Assembly (NCBI GenBank): GCA_964389755.1
Contig: CAYMEW010000018.1
Span: forward strand, 1 to 64,000
Direction: 5' to 3'
Source: JBBSUQ01 sp964389755
GTDB taxonomy: Bacteria > Bacteroidota > Bacteroidia > Flavobacteriales_D > Crocinitomicaceae
DNA: 64,000 nucleotides
In this document: piece after piece, positions 8,552 through 18,314 of the stretch
Layout of the letters: every line of letters starts with the position of its first letter
Position numbering within the stretch: position 1 is the first letter of the stretch
Made by a program: the position numbers and the translations under genes
The notes under the pieces: model-generated
The model's input: the letters and a program-made list of their open reading frames with translations, nothing else
What the model was told of the DNA's origin: nothing
The model's database searches: none

Positions 8552-9823
8552 ATGAACACATTTACCCGACTCACGCTCCTTTCCACCTGCGCACTTGCTT
8601 TGTTTTCCTGCACTGCGGGACGCCAGCAGGAAGTTACGGCCAATGCCGATGAGATCCGTACCGGAGACGGTGATTCCTTAAAGCTGCCGGCTCCGTATGC
8701 TACAAAATCAGCTGTCAACCGCAGCGATGTGATCGGCTGGAAAGACGGCGCCAAACCACAGGCGCCCGAAGGTTTTGAAGTCAGTCGCTTCGCAGGGAAT
8801 ATGAAATCCGTACGCTGGTTGTATGTGCTCGAGAACGGGGATGTGCTCGCAGCGCAGTCCGGAACGCGCAACAGTCCGGATAAAATTACCTTGCTCCGTG
8901 ACTCCGACCACGACGGCATTCCTGAAACGATGACCACCTTCCTGGAAGATCTCAACCAGCCCTTCGGCATGCTCGTACTGCATGATCGCTTCTATGTGGC
9001 CAACACGGACGGCCTGTGGGTTTACCCGTATGAAAATGGCGCGACCCGGATCGAAGGCGAAGGAAAGAAGATCCTGGACCTTCCCGCGGGAGGCTATAAC
9101 AATCACTGGACGCGAAACCTGCTTGCAAGCCCGGACGGGTCAAAGATCTACATCAGCGTGGGCTCGGGCAGTAACGTGGGTGAACACGGCATGGAACATG
9201 AAAAGCGTCGTGCGAATATCCTGCAGATCAACCCCGACGGCAGCGGAGAAGTGATTTATGCATCCGGACTGCGCAACCCGGTAGGCATGGGCTGGGCACC
9301 CGGAACGAATACTTTGTGGACAGCTGTAAACGAACGTGACGAACTGGGCGACAACCTGGTTCCCGACTTTGCAACCAGTGTCAAAAAAGGCGGATTTTAC
9401 GGCTGGCCGTATTCTTATTACGGAGCGCATAAAGACCCGCGATTTTCAGAGGAGGAACAGCGACCTGAGCTGGTCCAAAAAGCCATCGTGCCGGACGTAT
9501 CGCTCGGAGCGCACACGGCGTCGCTCGGACTTGCTTTCTGTACAGTAAGTGGTTTCCCCGAAAAATACCAGGGCGGGATGTTCATCGGGCAACATGGTTC
9601 CTGGAACCGCAGTGAACTCGCTGGTTATAAAGTCGTGTTTGTTCCCTTCAAGGCGGGAAAACCTTCCGGCGAACCGGAGGATTTTTTAACCGGGTTCATT
9701 GCAAATGCTGATGAAAGCGAGGTTTACGGGCGGCCTGTCGGGGTCACTTTTCTCCCGGACGGCTCTATGCTCGTGGCAGACGATGCCGGGGATGTGATCT
9801 GGCGCGTTCGCAAATTACCCTGA
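8552..9823 (+). CDS. PQQ-type sugar (sorbosone-like) dehydrogenase lipoprotein
   Basis: 423 residues. A signal peptide ends in the lipobox LFSC (MNTFTRLTLLSTCALALFSC), so the mature protein is a lipoprotein. The rest is a soluble glucose/L-sorbosone-dehydrogenase-like six-bladed propeller: GFEVSRFAGNMKSVRWLYVLENG, DHDGIPE, LNQPFGMLVL, GGYNNHWTRNLLASPDGSKIYISVGSG, YASGLRNPVGMGWAP, GGFYGWPYSYYG and HGSWNRSELAGYKVVFVPF. Characterised members oxidise sugars with PQQ and pass electrons to the respiratory chain; many homologues are untested. Start at ATG 8552, since the upstream TTG at 8537 would put a basic extension before the signal peptide. The TonB receptor follows 61 bp later in the same direction. 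Confidence 0.88.
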   Translation: MNTFTRLTLLSTCALALFSCTAGRQQEVTANADEIRTGDGDSLKLPAPYATKSAVNRSDVIGWKDGAKPQAPEGFEVSRFAGNMKSVRWLYVLENGDVLAAQSGTRNSPDKITLLRDSDHDGIPETMTTFLEDLNQPFGMLVLHDRFYVANTDGLWVYPYENGATRIEGEGKKILDLPAGGYNNHWTRNLLASPDGSKIYISVGSGSNVGEHGMEHEKRRANILQINPDGSGEVIYASGLRNPVGMGWAPGTNTLWTAVNERDELGDNLVPDFATSVKKGGFYGWPYSYYGAHKDPRFSEEEQRPELVQKAIVPDVSLGAHTASLGLAFCTVSGFPEKYQGGMFIGQHGSWNRSELAGYKVVFVPFKAGKPSGEPEDFLTGFIANADESEVYGRPVGVTFLPDGSMLVADDAGDVIWRVRKLP

Positions 9824-9884
9824 CTCTTTTATGGAAAGTAGTGCCGGTCTGCATCCTTTTTAGAAAGGCTGAGAAACTTAGAAT

Positions 9885-11978
9885 ATGAAGCAATTTTTAC
9901 TTGCGTGTGTGCTGCTGTGTACAGCGACCGTTAGCGCCCAAAGCGATACAAACCGGATAGATGAAGGAATCATCACACAGGACCGCATCGCACCGATGAA
10001 AGTGTTGGACGTGGTAGTAGTGATCAATACGACGCCTTATGGTTTTCCGAGTCTGGCCAGTAAATTCACCCTCGACCCGAAATTACTCGACGGAATAGGT
10101 CGCACGCCGGTCAACGTGCTGAATACCGTTCCCGGCGTACGCATGGAAGAACGTTCGCCGGGCAGTTACCGGCTTTCCATGCGCGGAAGTGCGATCCGCT
10201 CCCCTTATGGCACGCGAAATACCGCTATCTATTACAACGACGTTCCACTTACTGATGCCGGAGGGAATGCCTACCTGAACCTGATCGATTTCGGCCAGGT
10301 GGAAGCGCTCGACGTATTCAAAGGACCGGGTCCGGCCGGTTTCGGTTCACAAAGCAACGGAACACTGATCTTAAGTTCCACCTCCAGGTTTATGCGCAAC
10401 AAATTCAGCCTGAGCAGCAGCGCGGGATCTTTCGGCTATCAGCATCATCAGCTGGATTTTGCCAGGAACCTGGGCAAGCATTACCTGACCGTAAAGGGAT
10501 CGTACCAGTATGCGAAGGGTTATCGTGATCAGAGCGGGATGCAACGTATGAACTTGCTCGTCAGCGATCATTTTCGCATCAATTACAACTCCTCGCTCGA
10601 CCTGTTCGTGCTCGCCGCACACCTCGACTACGAAACGCCGGGAGGACTCACCGCAGAACAATTCCTTGCGGATCCGACACAGGCCCGACCAGCCACAGCC
10701 TTTAGCCCGGGATCAGCAGAACAGGATGCGGGAATCAGCAACAATACCGGATTGTTCGGCATGACCCATCACCTGCAATTCAAGCGTTTTCGTTTTCGAA
10801 ACAGCGTATTCGGCTCCGTGACGCGCTTCGACAATCCGTTCATCACGAATTACGAGAAACATGCCGAATCGAACGGGGGAATCCGTTCCGTCGGAAATCT
10901 GCGTTTCGGAAAGTATACCGATCGTTTTCAGAATGCGTCCGAGGTAGCGGTCGGCGTGGAAGCACGTCTGCATCGTTCATTCATTTCAAATGCCGATAAT
11001 TTACAGGGGCAGGAAGGAAATTTGCAAAGTTCCGACCTGATCTACGCACTAAACGTGTTCGCTTTTTCTTCTATCAAATACAATATTCGCCGGAACCTGA
11101 CCTTTGAGGCTTCCGTAAACGCCCCTTTCAATAAGATCTATTTCAAACACAAATTCCCGGTCTACGAACCCGAATTCCAGACCTTCAATCCTGCGCCGGG
11201 AAGTATCTACCCAAGCGCTTCACTCAGCTGGTCCAGAGGAAGTTTTATCTTAACGGGGCTTTACAGTTCCGGTTATTCGAATCCGTCGGTACAGGAGATC
11301 CGCCCGGCCACACAGGTTGTCAACACGGCGCTTCGTGCCGAAAGTACACAGAACCTCGAGTTGAACGTCAAGTGGATTCGTTATCGCAAGCTTACCCTGC
11401 AGGCAAACGTTTACACCAGCGTTGTGGACCAGGCCATTATTCGCAGGACCGATGCAGCAGGAAACGACTATTACCAAAACGCCGGTTCCATCTTACAGAA
11501 TGGCATCGAACTGGCGGCAACGTATTATCCCTTCCGGGTAAAATATGCAGACGGCGGTTTTCCGGTAAGCCTGATGCTCAGTCAAAACTATACGTATTAT
11601 CGCTTCCGGGATTACATCAGCGAAGCCGGAGTCTTCAACGGAAATGTGCTGACCGGAACACCGCAATACACCGGATCGTTCGAAATGTTATGGCGTCCGT
11701 ATGAAAAACTGGAAGTAGACGTGAACTACCAGTATGTTTCCTCCATTTTCCTGGATGACGCAAATACCCTTGAGGCGGATCCCGCGCATATTTTACGAGC
11801 GAGTATCCGCTACCGCTTTACACGGCGCCGGGACTGGACCCTGTTTGCCACGGGCGACAACCTGCTGAACCAACGTTATTCACTCGGGAATGATCTGAAT
11901 GCTTACGGCGGACGTTACTTCAACCCGGCTCCGGCACTCAACTTCAGGGTCGGACTGAAAGTGGATTTCATGCGATGA
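9885..11978 (+). CDS. TonB-dependent outer-membrane receptor
   Basis: 697 residues. A signal peptide (MKQFLLACVLLCTATVSAQ) is followed directly by a plug domain: NVLNTVPGVRMEERSPGSYR, LSMRGSAIRSPYGTRNTAIY, DVPLTDAGGNAYLNLIDFGQ and DVFKGPGPAGFGSQSNGTL. The remaining 540 residues alternate aromatic and polar positions as in a 22-strand barrel, ending in LNFRVGLKVDFMR. It lacks the N-terminal carboxypeptidase-regulatory domain of SusC-type transporters, so it is more like a classical siderophore, vitamin or metal receptor; the ligand is not evident. Its position behind the PQQ-dehydrogenase-like lipoprotein could suggest uptake of that cofactor or of its metal, which is inference. Confidence 0.93.
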   Translation: MKQFLLACVLLCTATVSAQSDTNRIDEGIITQDRIAPMKVLDVVVVINTTPYGFPSLASKFTLDPKLLDGIGRTPVNVLNTVPGVRMEERSPGSYRLSMRGSAIRSPYGTRNTAIYYNDVPLTDAGGNAYLNLIDFGQVEALDVFKGPGPAGFGSQSNGTLILSSTSRFMRNKFSLSSSAGSFGYQHHQLDFARNLGKHYLTVKGSYQYAKGYRDQSGMQRMNLLVSDHFRINYNSSLDLFVLAAHLDYETPGGLTAEQFLADPTQARPATAFSPGSAEQDAGISNNTGLFGMTHHLQFKRFRFRNSVFGSVTRFDNPFITNYEKHAESNGGIRSVGNLRFGKYTDRFQNASEVAVGVEARLHRSFISNADNLQGQEGNLQSSDLIYALNVFAFSSIKYNIRRNLTFEASVNAPFNKIYFKHKFPVYEPEFQTFNPAPGSIYPSASLSWSRGSFILTGLYSSGYSNPSVQEIRPATQVVNTALRAESTQNLELNVKWIRYRKLTLQANVYTSVVDQAIIRRTDAAGNDYYQNAGSILQNGIELAATYYPFRVKYADGGFPVSLMLSQNYTYYRFRDYISEAGVFNGNVLTGTPQYTGSFEMLWRPYEKLEVDVNYQYVSSIFLDDANTLEADPAHILRASIRYRFTRRRDWTLFATGDNLLNQRYSLGNDLNAYGGRYFNPAPALNFRVGLKVDFMR

Positions 11979-12091
11979 AGAAGCTATGAACATGCTAATA
12001 CGCTAAAGAACTCATACGTAAATTCTTAAATTACTATTTCGTACTTGCAGTGCAGTGAATTTCTTCGTTTATTTGCAGCAAATCCGAAAAA

Positions 12092-12946
12092 ATGACCCGA
12101 TATCCGAAATTACTACTACTTGGCGGCATCCTGCTCCTGCAGTCCTGTTCGGGAACTGAAAAGCAGCCTGCGCAGAACTCACGGAACGTGGCGGAGGCAG
12201 ACACTTCGAATGTACTCGTTTCCGACGACCAGGACTTCATCCTCCCCCAGCCCATCACACTGGCGCAGGCCCTGAAATCTTCCGGAATCCGGTATCATGA
12301 GGGGCGCACAAATCCGATTGCACACGCAGACGATTACGCGTTGAAGTCGGACCAATTACTGAATTTCGGTGTGTATTCCGCGGACCTTGCCTATTGCATT
12401 TTAAATGAGAAGCAACAGGAAGCGCGCAATTACCTGGCAGCGATCCGTAAACTATCCGCTACCATCGGGCTGGACGCTGTTTATTCGGACCGGGAACTGG
12501 CCGATAAGTTCGAACAGGACCTGGACAATCCACAGGCGCTTGAAGAACTTGTGATCACCATCCAGGAAAAGTCGGACGATTACCTCGCTGATAATGACCT
12601 CCGCTATCTTGCATCTATCCAGTTTGCCGGTGCCTGGATAGAAGGAATGTACCTGGGAATCGCCGATATGCGAACAAAAGGTCCCGAAAACATGGGATCC
12701 GCGCTGACCGATCAGATGAACCTGTTGAGCAATACGATTCGCGGTGTGAACTCCTACCCGACCCGCGATGAACGCCTCAAACTGCTTTCCGGCGACCTCG
12801 AGAACCTGCTGCGTACCTACGAAACTTTTCCATCCGTGAAAACTGCCGGATCCGGTTCCGACGGCCCGAAACTCAGCAAAGAAGAATTCGAGGTGCTTTC
12901 CGATAAGATCGAATCGCTGCGTTCGAAAATCATCAAACCTGCATAA
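12092..12946 (+). CDS. Lipoprotein of unknown function
   Basis: 284 residues. The signal peptide ends in LLLQSC, a good lipobox, giving a lipoprotein. The mature part is mainly helical, with FGVYSADLAYCILNEKQQEA, KLSATIGLDAVY and RYLASIQFAGAWIEGMYLGI, repeating the look of an all-helical bundle. I do not recognise a named family. It sits 145 bp after the stop codon of the TonB receptor's neighbour region and 7 bp before the next gene, so the two exported proteins at 12092-13445 probably form an operon. Confidence 0.75.
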   Translation: MTRYPKLLLLGGILLLQSCSGTEKQPAQNSRNVAEADTSNVLVSDDQDFILPQPITLAQALKSSGIRYHEGRTNPIAHADDYALKSDQLLNFGVYSADLAYCILNEKQQEARNYLAAIRKLSATIGLDAVYSDRELADKFEQDLDNPQALEELVITIQEKSDDYLADNDLRYLASIQFAGAWIEGMYLGIADMRTKGPENMGSALTDQMNLLSNTIRGVNSYPTRDERLKLLSGDLENLLRTYETFPSVKTAGSGSDGPKLSKEEFEVLSDKIESLRSKIIKPA

Positions 12947-12953
12947 CGACATC

Positions 12954-13445
12954 ATGAAATACACGCAATACCTTTTTATCCTGCCCGCTTTCGTGCTCTT
13001 AAGCGCTATGATCCGGCAGGACCATTCCCGTTTTGACGCACTCGTGAACACTTACAAGGAAGAATGTAAAAAATCCATCAAACCCGCCCGCTATGAATCT
13101 TCGCGCGTCACATACTATGCACTTCGCAGGGAGAAACAGGTGAAATCGGTGGAAGTTTTTTTCTTCACCGACCGGGAATACATATTTGCGCTCAACGGTA
13201 AGATCGCTTCGGTGCCGGTAAGCGCGCATTTTTACGACCTCCCCGAAAGTTCGGCATCAAGGCATTTACTGAAATCGGTGGACATCACGGGTAAGAACGT
13301 ACTGGTGAGTTCTTCAGAACTGAACCACAGCTACCGGGAAAAGGTACCGCGTTCCGAGCGACTGAAAAAAGCATATATCTCGTATGAGATCGGCGGTTCG
13401 GAATACGCACAGGAAGCGATCATCCTGGTACTGGGACTTAAATAA
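12954..13445 (+). CDS. Exported protein of unknown function
   Basis: 163 residues. An N-terminal hydrophobic segment (MKYTQYLFILPAFVLLSAMI) looks like a signal peptide. The mature part has beta-rich stretches such as VKSVEVFFFTDREYIFAL and a highly basic middle. No known domain is recognised. It starts 7 bp after the preceding lipoprotein gene and is probably co-transcribed with it. The downstream thrS has its own promoter. Confidence 0.7.
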   Translation: MKYTQYLFILPAFVLLSAMIRQDHSRFDALVNTYKEECKKSIKPARYESSRVTYYALRREKQVKSVEVFFFTDREYIFALNGKIASVPVSAHFYDLPESSASRHLLKSVDITGKNVLVSSSELNHSYREKVPRSERLKKAYISYEIGGSEYAQEAIILVLGLK

Positions 13446-13551
13446 AATCCGGCCAAGCGGAAGCGATCAGGCTATTTTTCAGCTTGTTCGATCGTCGTAT
13501 GCGGTCAAAATTATTCGACTTTCGGGAACTTTATTTTTTAAGAGAAAACCG

Positions 13552-13559
13552 TACCTTTG
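13552..13559 (+). promoter_or_regulatory. Promoter -7 element for the thrS operon
   Basis: TACCTTTG, matching TAnnTTTG, 21 bp before the ATG of thrS. The expected -33 position holds a T-rich stretch (TTTATTTTTT) rather than a clear TTG. Confidence 0.6.
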
Positions 13560-13580
13560 CATACCAATTAAAACACACAG

Positions 13581-15527
13581 ATGATCAAAGTTACTCTTCC
13601 GGACGGAACAGTGAGAGAATATAAGCAGGGAGCAACAGCCATGGATGTTGCTCTCAGTATTTCCGAAGGGCTTGCACGTAATGTACTGGCGGCAAAAATC
13701 AATGGTAACACGGTGGATGCGAACACCCCGATCACCGAAGACGCTACGGTACAACTGCTTACGTGGAACGATCCCGAGGGAAAATCGACCATGTGGCACT
13801 CTTCGGCTCACCTCATGGCTGAAGCGCTGGAATTTTATTATCCCGGTATCAAACTAGCGATCGGTCCGCCGGTGGCCAACGGTTTCTACTACGATGTGGA
13901 CCTGATGGACCACACTATTTCGGAGAAGGATCTCGAGAAGATCGAGCAGAAGATGAAGGAACTGGCCAAGCAGAAGAATCCGTATATCCGCAAGGAGATC
14001 TCCAAGGCCGATGCGGTGGCTTATTACGAAGAAAAGAACGATCCGTATAAACTCGAATTGCTCGAAGGGCTCGAGGACGGGAATATCACTTTCTATACAC
14101 AGGGTAATTTCACGGATCTTTGTCGCGGACCGCACATCCCGGATACCGGTTTCATCAAGGCCGTTAAACTCACTTCCATTGCCGGGGCTTACTGGCGTGG
14201 AGACGAGAAAAACAAGCAACTCACGCGGATCTACGGGATCACCTTCCCGAAAAATGCCGAACTGAACGAATACCTGGAGAAAGTCGAAGAAGCCAAGCGC
14301 CGCGATCACCGTAAGTTAGGAAAAGAGCTCGACCTGTTCACCTTCAGCCAGAAGGTAGGTCAGGGACTTCCGCTCTGGCTTCCGAAAGGAGCCGCTTTGC
14401 GCGAACGCCTGGAAAACTTCCTGAAAAAAGCACAGCGCAAGGCCGGTTATGAGCAGGTGATCACCCCGCATATCGGGAACAAGGAGTTGTATGTGTGTTC
14501 GGGACATTACGCGAAATACGGCGAAGATTCGTTCAAACCGATCAAAACGCCGGATGCGGACGAAGAGTTCCTGCTCAAGCCGATGAACTGTCCGCATCAC
14601 TGCGAGATCTTCAAAGCAAAACCACGTTCTTACAAAGACCTTCCGGCCCGTTTTGCCGAGTTCGGAACCGTATACCGTTATGAGCAATCCGGAGAATTAC
14701 ACGGACTGACGCGTGTGCGTGGTTTTACACAGGACGACGCCCATATTTTTTGCACCCAGGACCAGGTGAAGGACGAGTTCAAAAAAGTGATCGACCTCGT
14801 ACTGTACATTTTCAAGACCCTGAAATTCGAGAACTTCAAGGCACAGATCTCTTTGCGCGACCCGGAGAATCCGGGAAAATACATCGGTTCGGATGAGAAC
14901 TGGGAAAAAGCGGAGCGTGCGATCATCGAAGCAGCTGCGGAAAAAGAACTTCCGACTGTGGTGGAATACGGCGAAGCTGCCTTTTACGGTCCGAAACTCG
15001 ACTTTATGGTAGAGGATGCACTCGGACGCGAATGGCAGCTGGGTACGATCCAGGTTGATTACAACCTCCCCGAGCGTTTCGAGCTCGAATATGTGGGAGC
15101 AGACAATCAGAAGCACCGCCCTGTGATGATCCACCGTGCACCTTTCGGGTCGATGGAGCGCTTTGTGGCGGTATTGCTCGAACACTGCGCAGGAGACTTT
15201 CCGCTCTGGCTTACAACCGATCAGGTGGCGATCCTCCCGATCAGTGACAAGTACAACGACTATGCAGAAAAAGTTTTAGAATTGCTAAATAATTACGATA
15301 TTCGCGGCTTCGTTGACAGCCGAAATGAAAAAATCGGGAAGAAGATCCGCGAATCGGAGCTAAACAAAATACCGTTTATGCTTGTTGTGGGTGAGAAAGA
15401 GGCAGAGACCGGGCAGTTATCCGTAAGGCAACGCGGCGCCGGTGACATTGGCAGCATGGATGTCAAAGCATTTGCCGAATTGATCCAACAGACGATAGCA
15501 GAAGAATTGTCGACAAACGTTAACTAA
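13581..15527 (+). CDS. thrS: Threonyl-tRNA synthetase
   Basis: 648 residues, the full class II enzyme that charges tRNA-Thr. Domains in order: TGS domain (about 1-61, IKVTLPDGTVREY), editing domain with the HSSAH metal motif near residue 73, catalytic core with MNCPHHCEIF and RFAEFGTVYRYEQSGELHGL and RGFTQDDAHIFC, and a C-terminal anticodon-binding domain (QVAILPISDKYNDYAEKVLE onward). It is the first gene of a translation operon, with infC 4 bp downstream, and is driven by the promoter at 13552-13559. No T-box-like leader is seen in the short 5' region, as expected outside Gram-positives. Confidence 0.98.
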   Translation: MIKVTLPDGTVREYKQGATAMDVALSISEGLARNVLAAKINGNTVDANTPITEDATVQLLTWNDPEGKSTMWHSSAHLMAEALEFYYPGIKLAIGPPVANGFYYDVDLMDHTISEKDLEKIEQKMKELAKQKNPYIRKEISKADAVAYYEEKNDPYKLELLEGLEDGNITFYTQGNFTDLCRGPHIPDTGFIKAVKLTSIAGAYWRGDEKNKQLTRIYGITFPKNAELNEYLEKVEEAKRRDHRKLGKELDLFTFSQKVGQGLPLWLPKGAALRERLENFLKKAQRKAGYEQVITPHIGNKELYVCSGHYAKYGEDSFKPIKTPDADEEFLLKPMNCPHHCEIFKAKPRSYKDLPARFAEFGTVYRYEQSGELHGLTRVRGFTQDDAHIFCTQDQVKDEFKKVIDLVLYIFKTLKFENFKAQISLRDPENPGKYIGSDENWEKAERAIIEAAAEKELPTVVEYGEAAFYGPKLDFMVEDALGREWQLGTIQVDYNLPERFELEYVGADNQKHRPVMIHRAPFGSMERFVAVLLEHCAGDFPLWLTTDQVAILPISDKYNDYAEKVLELLNNYDIRGFVDSRNEKIGKKIRESELNKIPFMLVVGEKEAETGQLSVRQRGAGDIGSMDVKAFAELIQQTIAEELSTNVN

Positions 15528-15531
15528 TTGA

Positions 15532-16080
15532 ATGAGAAGAGACAACAGACGAAATTTTACGAGACGCGAACCCACAGAACAGCATCGCATTAATGAAAAA
15601 ATCCACGCACGGGAGGTTCGCCTGGTAACAGAAGGAGAGGAACCGCGCGTTATGCAAACCTCGGCTGCCTTAAAAATAGCCGAAGAACAGGAAATGGATT
15701 TGGTGGAGATTTCTCCGAACGCCAATCCTCCGGTTTGTAAGATCATGGACTATCGCAAGTTCCTTTACAACCAGAAGAAAAAGCAAAAAGAGCTCAAGGC
15801 CAAGCAAAGCAAAGTGGTTTTGAAGGAGATCCGCTTCGGCCCCAACACGGACGATCACGATTTCAACTTCAAGCTGGCGCATGCCCGCAAGTTCCTCGAA
15901 GAAGGAAGTAAGGTGAAGGCATATGTATTTTTCCGCGGACGAACGATCGTATTTAAAGACCGCGGTGAGATCCTGCTGCTGAAATTTGCCCAGGAACTCG
16001 AGGACGTGGGAGCCGTGGAGCAACTTCCGAAACTGGAAGGAAAACGGATGATCATTATGATCAACCCGAAAAAGAAGTAG
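15532..16080 (+). CDS. infC: Translation initiation factor IF-3
   Basis: 182 residues. IF-3 keeps 30S subunits free and checks the start-codon pairing. Seen: N-domain with RINEKIHAREVRLV and MDLVEISPNANPPVCKIMDY, the lysine-rich linker YNQKKKQKELKAKQ, and C-domain VVLKEIRFGPNTDDHDF and KVKAYVFFRGRTIVFKDRG. The start here is ATG, unlike the AUU start used for autoregulation in enterobacteria. It lies 4 bp after thrS and 44 bp before rpmI, the conserved thrS-infC-rpmI-rplT order. Confidence 0.97.
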   Translation: MRRDNRRNFTRREPTEQHRINEKIHAREVRLVTEGEEPRVMQTSAALKIAEEQEMDLVEISPNANPPVCKIMDYRKFLYNQKKKQKELKAKQSKVVLKEIRFGPNTDDHDFNFKLAHARKFLEEGSKVKAYVFFRGRTIVFKDRGEILLLKFAQELEDVGAVEQLPKLEGKRMIIMINPKKK

Positions 16081-16124
16081 CATTTTAAGAAGCTGATACA
16101 GAGTAACGATTAAAACGAAGAGAA

Positions 16125-16322
16125 ATGCCAAAAATGAAAACTAAATCCAGTGCGAAGAAGCGATTCACAGTTACTGGAAGCGGTAAAATCAAAAGAAAGC
16201 ATGCTTTTAAAAGTCACATTCTTACAAAGAAGACTAAAAAGCAAAAGCGAAATCTGACACAACCCGGGTTGGTAGACAACGCGGATCTGTCAAATGTGAA
16301 ATTGCAATTGTGCATGAAATAA
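16125..16322 (+). CDS. rpmI: Ribosomal protein bL35
   Basis: 65 residues, normal length. The N-terminus PKMKTKSSAKKRFTVTGSGK and the basic KRKHAFKSHILTKKTKKQKR are diagnostic of bL35 of the large subunit. It lies between infC and rplT. The 113-bp gap before rplT has no obvious hairpin that would mark an L20 repressor site, but I could not fold it. Confidence 0.97.
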   Translation: MPKMKTKSSAKKRFTVTGSGKIKRKHAFKSHILTKKTKKQKRNLTQPGLVDNADLSNVKLQLCMK

Positions 16323-16435
16323 GCACACTGCAGGTTTAATTGTTTAACCCGGTAATGAGTAAATAAGCCTTCTGAGGGCAGGTCGGTCAGCGACAGCAAA
16401 ACAGCGAAGCACTTCTTACCAAAAAACTAAAAAAT

Positions 16436-16783
16436 ATGCCAAGATCGGTTAATCATGTTGCTTCAAGAGCTCGCAGAAAGAACTTTATGAAGCTTGCCAA
16501 AGGTTACTTTGGCCGTAGAAAAAACGTTTGGACAGTAGCGAAAAACGCTGTTGAAAAAGGTTTACTCTACGCTTACGAAGGACGTAAGCAAAAGAAAAGA
16601 AACTTCCGTTCACTCTGGATCCAGCGTATCAACGCCGGTGCACGTGAGCACGGAATGAACTATTCCCAGTTCATGGGAGCGCTCAACAAAAGCGGTATCG
16701 AACTCAACCGTAAAGTTTTAGCCGATTTGGCTATGAACCACCCGGAAGCGTTTAAAGCTGTTGTAGCGCAGGTTAAGAAATAA
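16436..16783 (+). CDS. rplT: Ribosomal protein bL20
   Basis: 115 residues, normal length. Begins PRSVNHVASRARRKNFMKLA with GYFGRRKNVWTVAKNAVEK and WIQRINAGAREHGMNYSQFM, the core of this early 50S assembly protein. It is the last gene of the translation operon and is followed 30 bp later by a strong intrinsic terminator. Confidence 0.97.
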   Translation: MPRSVNHVASRARRKNFMKLAKGYFGRRKNVWTVAKNAVEKGLLYAYEGRKQKKRNFRSLWIQRINAGAREHGMNYSQFMGALNKSGIELNRKVLADLAMNHPEAFKAVVAQVKK

Positions 16784-16813
16784 TTACCTTCAGGAACTCT
16801 GTATCGCATTTGA

Positions 16814-16844
16814 AACCGTCGGCCGAAAAGCCGGCGGTTTTTTT
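16814..16844 (+). terminator. Rho-independent terminator of the thrS-rplT operon
   Basis: AACCGTCGGC (16814-16823) pairs with GCCGGCGGTT (16830-16839), with one G-U wobble, around the loop CGAAAA, followed by a run of seven T (16838-16844). Confidence 0.9.
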
Positions 16845-16967
16845 GTTTCCGGAAAATACATTGCGTATTACCGGAGTAGGCTCCTGTTAAAATCTTAATA
16901 TTTCTGAATAACCAACCGAAAGTGGCTTTAATGCGTACATTAGTAAAAAACCAGTGTATATAACAGC

Positions 16968-18314
16968 ATGCAACAAGTCGTAATTATCGGGAACGGAATA
17001 GCAGGAATCACCGCCGCACGTCACATTCGCAAACAGGACAGTACGGCCCGGGTCGTGATCATTTCCTCCGAATCGGCTTATTTTTTTTCGCGCACAGCAC
17101 TGATGTATGTTTTCATGGGACACCTAAAGTTCGAACATACGCAACCTTATGAATCTTTCTTCTGGAAAAAGAACCGGCTCGAACTGATTTGCGACCACGT
17201 GAGCGCCATCGATCCGGAAAAGAAAGAGGTCAGGTTGCAAAACAGCACGCTTTCCTTCGATAAACTCATCATCGCGACCGGTTCCGTATCAAACATGCCC
17301 GGTATCGCCAATGAAAACCTGCCGGGAGTCCAAAGTTTATATAGCAAGCAGGACCTCGAAGCCCTGTTTGAAAATACGCAAAGTACCCGAAAAGCCGTGA
17401 TCGTCGGTGGCGGCCTGATCGGTGTGGAACTGGCTGAAATGTTACTCAGCCGTAAGATCGAGACCCACTTTATCGTGCGGGACGAATTTTACTGGGGCAA
17501 TACCCTTCCCGCTTCCAATGCACAACTGATCATGGATCATTTTTCCGAGCACGAACACCTGCACATGCATTACGGGGAAGAACTGGAATCCATCCATGGA
17601 AACACACGCGTGGAAGGCATCGGGCTGGCCTCCGGCAAATCGATCGATTGTGACCTGCTGTGCCTGGCCATCGGTGTATCACCCAACAAAAAACTCGCCG
17701 AACAGGCCGGGATCGAGACTGATAAAGGAATACTGACGGACGAATACCTGCAAACGAGTGCAGCAGATATCTATGCGATCGGAGATTGCGTACAAGTGCG
17801 GGATCCGGCACCGGGACGGAAATCCATTGAAGCTGTTTGGTACGCCGGACGCATGATGGGAGAAACACTTGCTCAGACGATTTGTGGAACTCCCACTGCT
17901 TACCGGCCGGGCCCCTGGTTCAATTCAGCCAAATTCTTCGACGTTGAATACCAAACCTACGGATATGTCCCTGCTGAAACCAAAGTCGGCCTTTCCGTCT
18001 TTACCTGGCGACATCCGGAAGAGTACATCCTGTTGCACTTCACCTTCGACCAGGACACAAGGACCTTTCGGGGTGTCAATGCATTCGGCATGCGCCTCCG
18101 CCATGAACTCATGGATCAATGGCTCCGTGAGAAACGCAGTATCGACTATGTACTGGAACACCTGCGTACGGCCAATTTCGATCCGGAATTATACAAATCG
18201 TACGAAGAAATGATCATCCGTTCTTTTAACGAACAGACAAACGGCAACCTGCGTCTCGCCAAAAGACGCTGGTGGCGTGAATTACTTACTGAAAAAGCGA
18301 CACGAATCTCATGA
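16968..18314 (+). CDS. FAD/NAD(P)-dependent oxidoreductase
   Basis: 448 residues of the pyridine nucleotide-disulphide oxidoreductase class. Seen: FAD-binding VVIIGNGIAGITAARHIRK at the N-terminus, KLIIATGSVSNMPGI, a second dinucleotide fold KAVIVGGGLIGVELAEMLLS, and the FAD-closing motif ADIYAIGDCVQV. A C-terminal extension of about 130 residues (from about 320) with WFNSAKFFDVEYQTYGYV ends in a basic helix. There is no CxxxxC redox pair, so it is closer to ferredoxin/rubredoxin-reductase-like proteins. Its last 4 bp overlap the start of the Fe-S membrane protein (ATGA), implying translational coupling and a joint electron-transfer role. Confidence 0.85.
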   Translation: MQQVVIIGNGIAGITAARHIRKQDSTARVVIISSESAYFFSRTALMYVFMGHLKFEHTQPYESFFWKKNRLELICDHVSAIDPEKKEVRLQNSTLSFDKLIIATGSVSNMPGIANENLPGVQSLYSKQDLEALFENTQSTRKAVIVGGGLIGVELAEMLLSRKIETHFIVRDEFYWGNTLPASNAQLIMDHFSEHEHLHMHYGEELESIHGNTRVEGIGLASGKSIDCDLLCLAIGVSPNKKLAEQAGIETDKGILTDEYLQTSAADIYAIGDCVQVRDPAPGRKSIEAVWYAGRMMGETLAQTICGTPTAYRPGPWFNSAKFFDVEYQTYGYVPAETKVGLSVFTWRHPEEYILLHFTFDQDTRTFRGVNAFGMRLRHELMDQWLREKRSIDYVLEHLRTANFDPELYKSYEEMIIRSFNEQTNGNLRLAKRRWWRELLTEKATRIS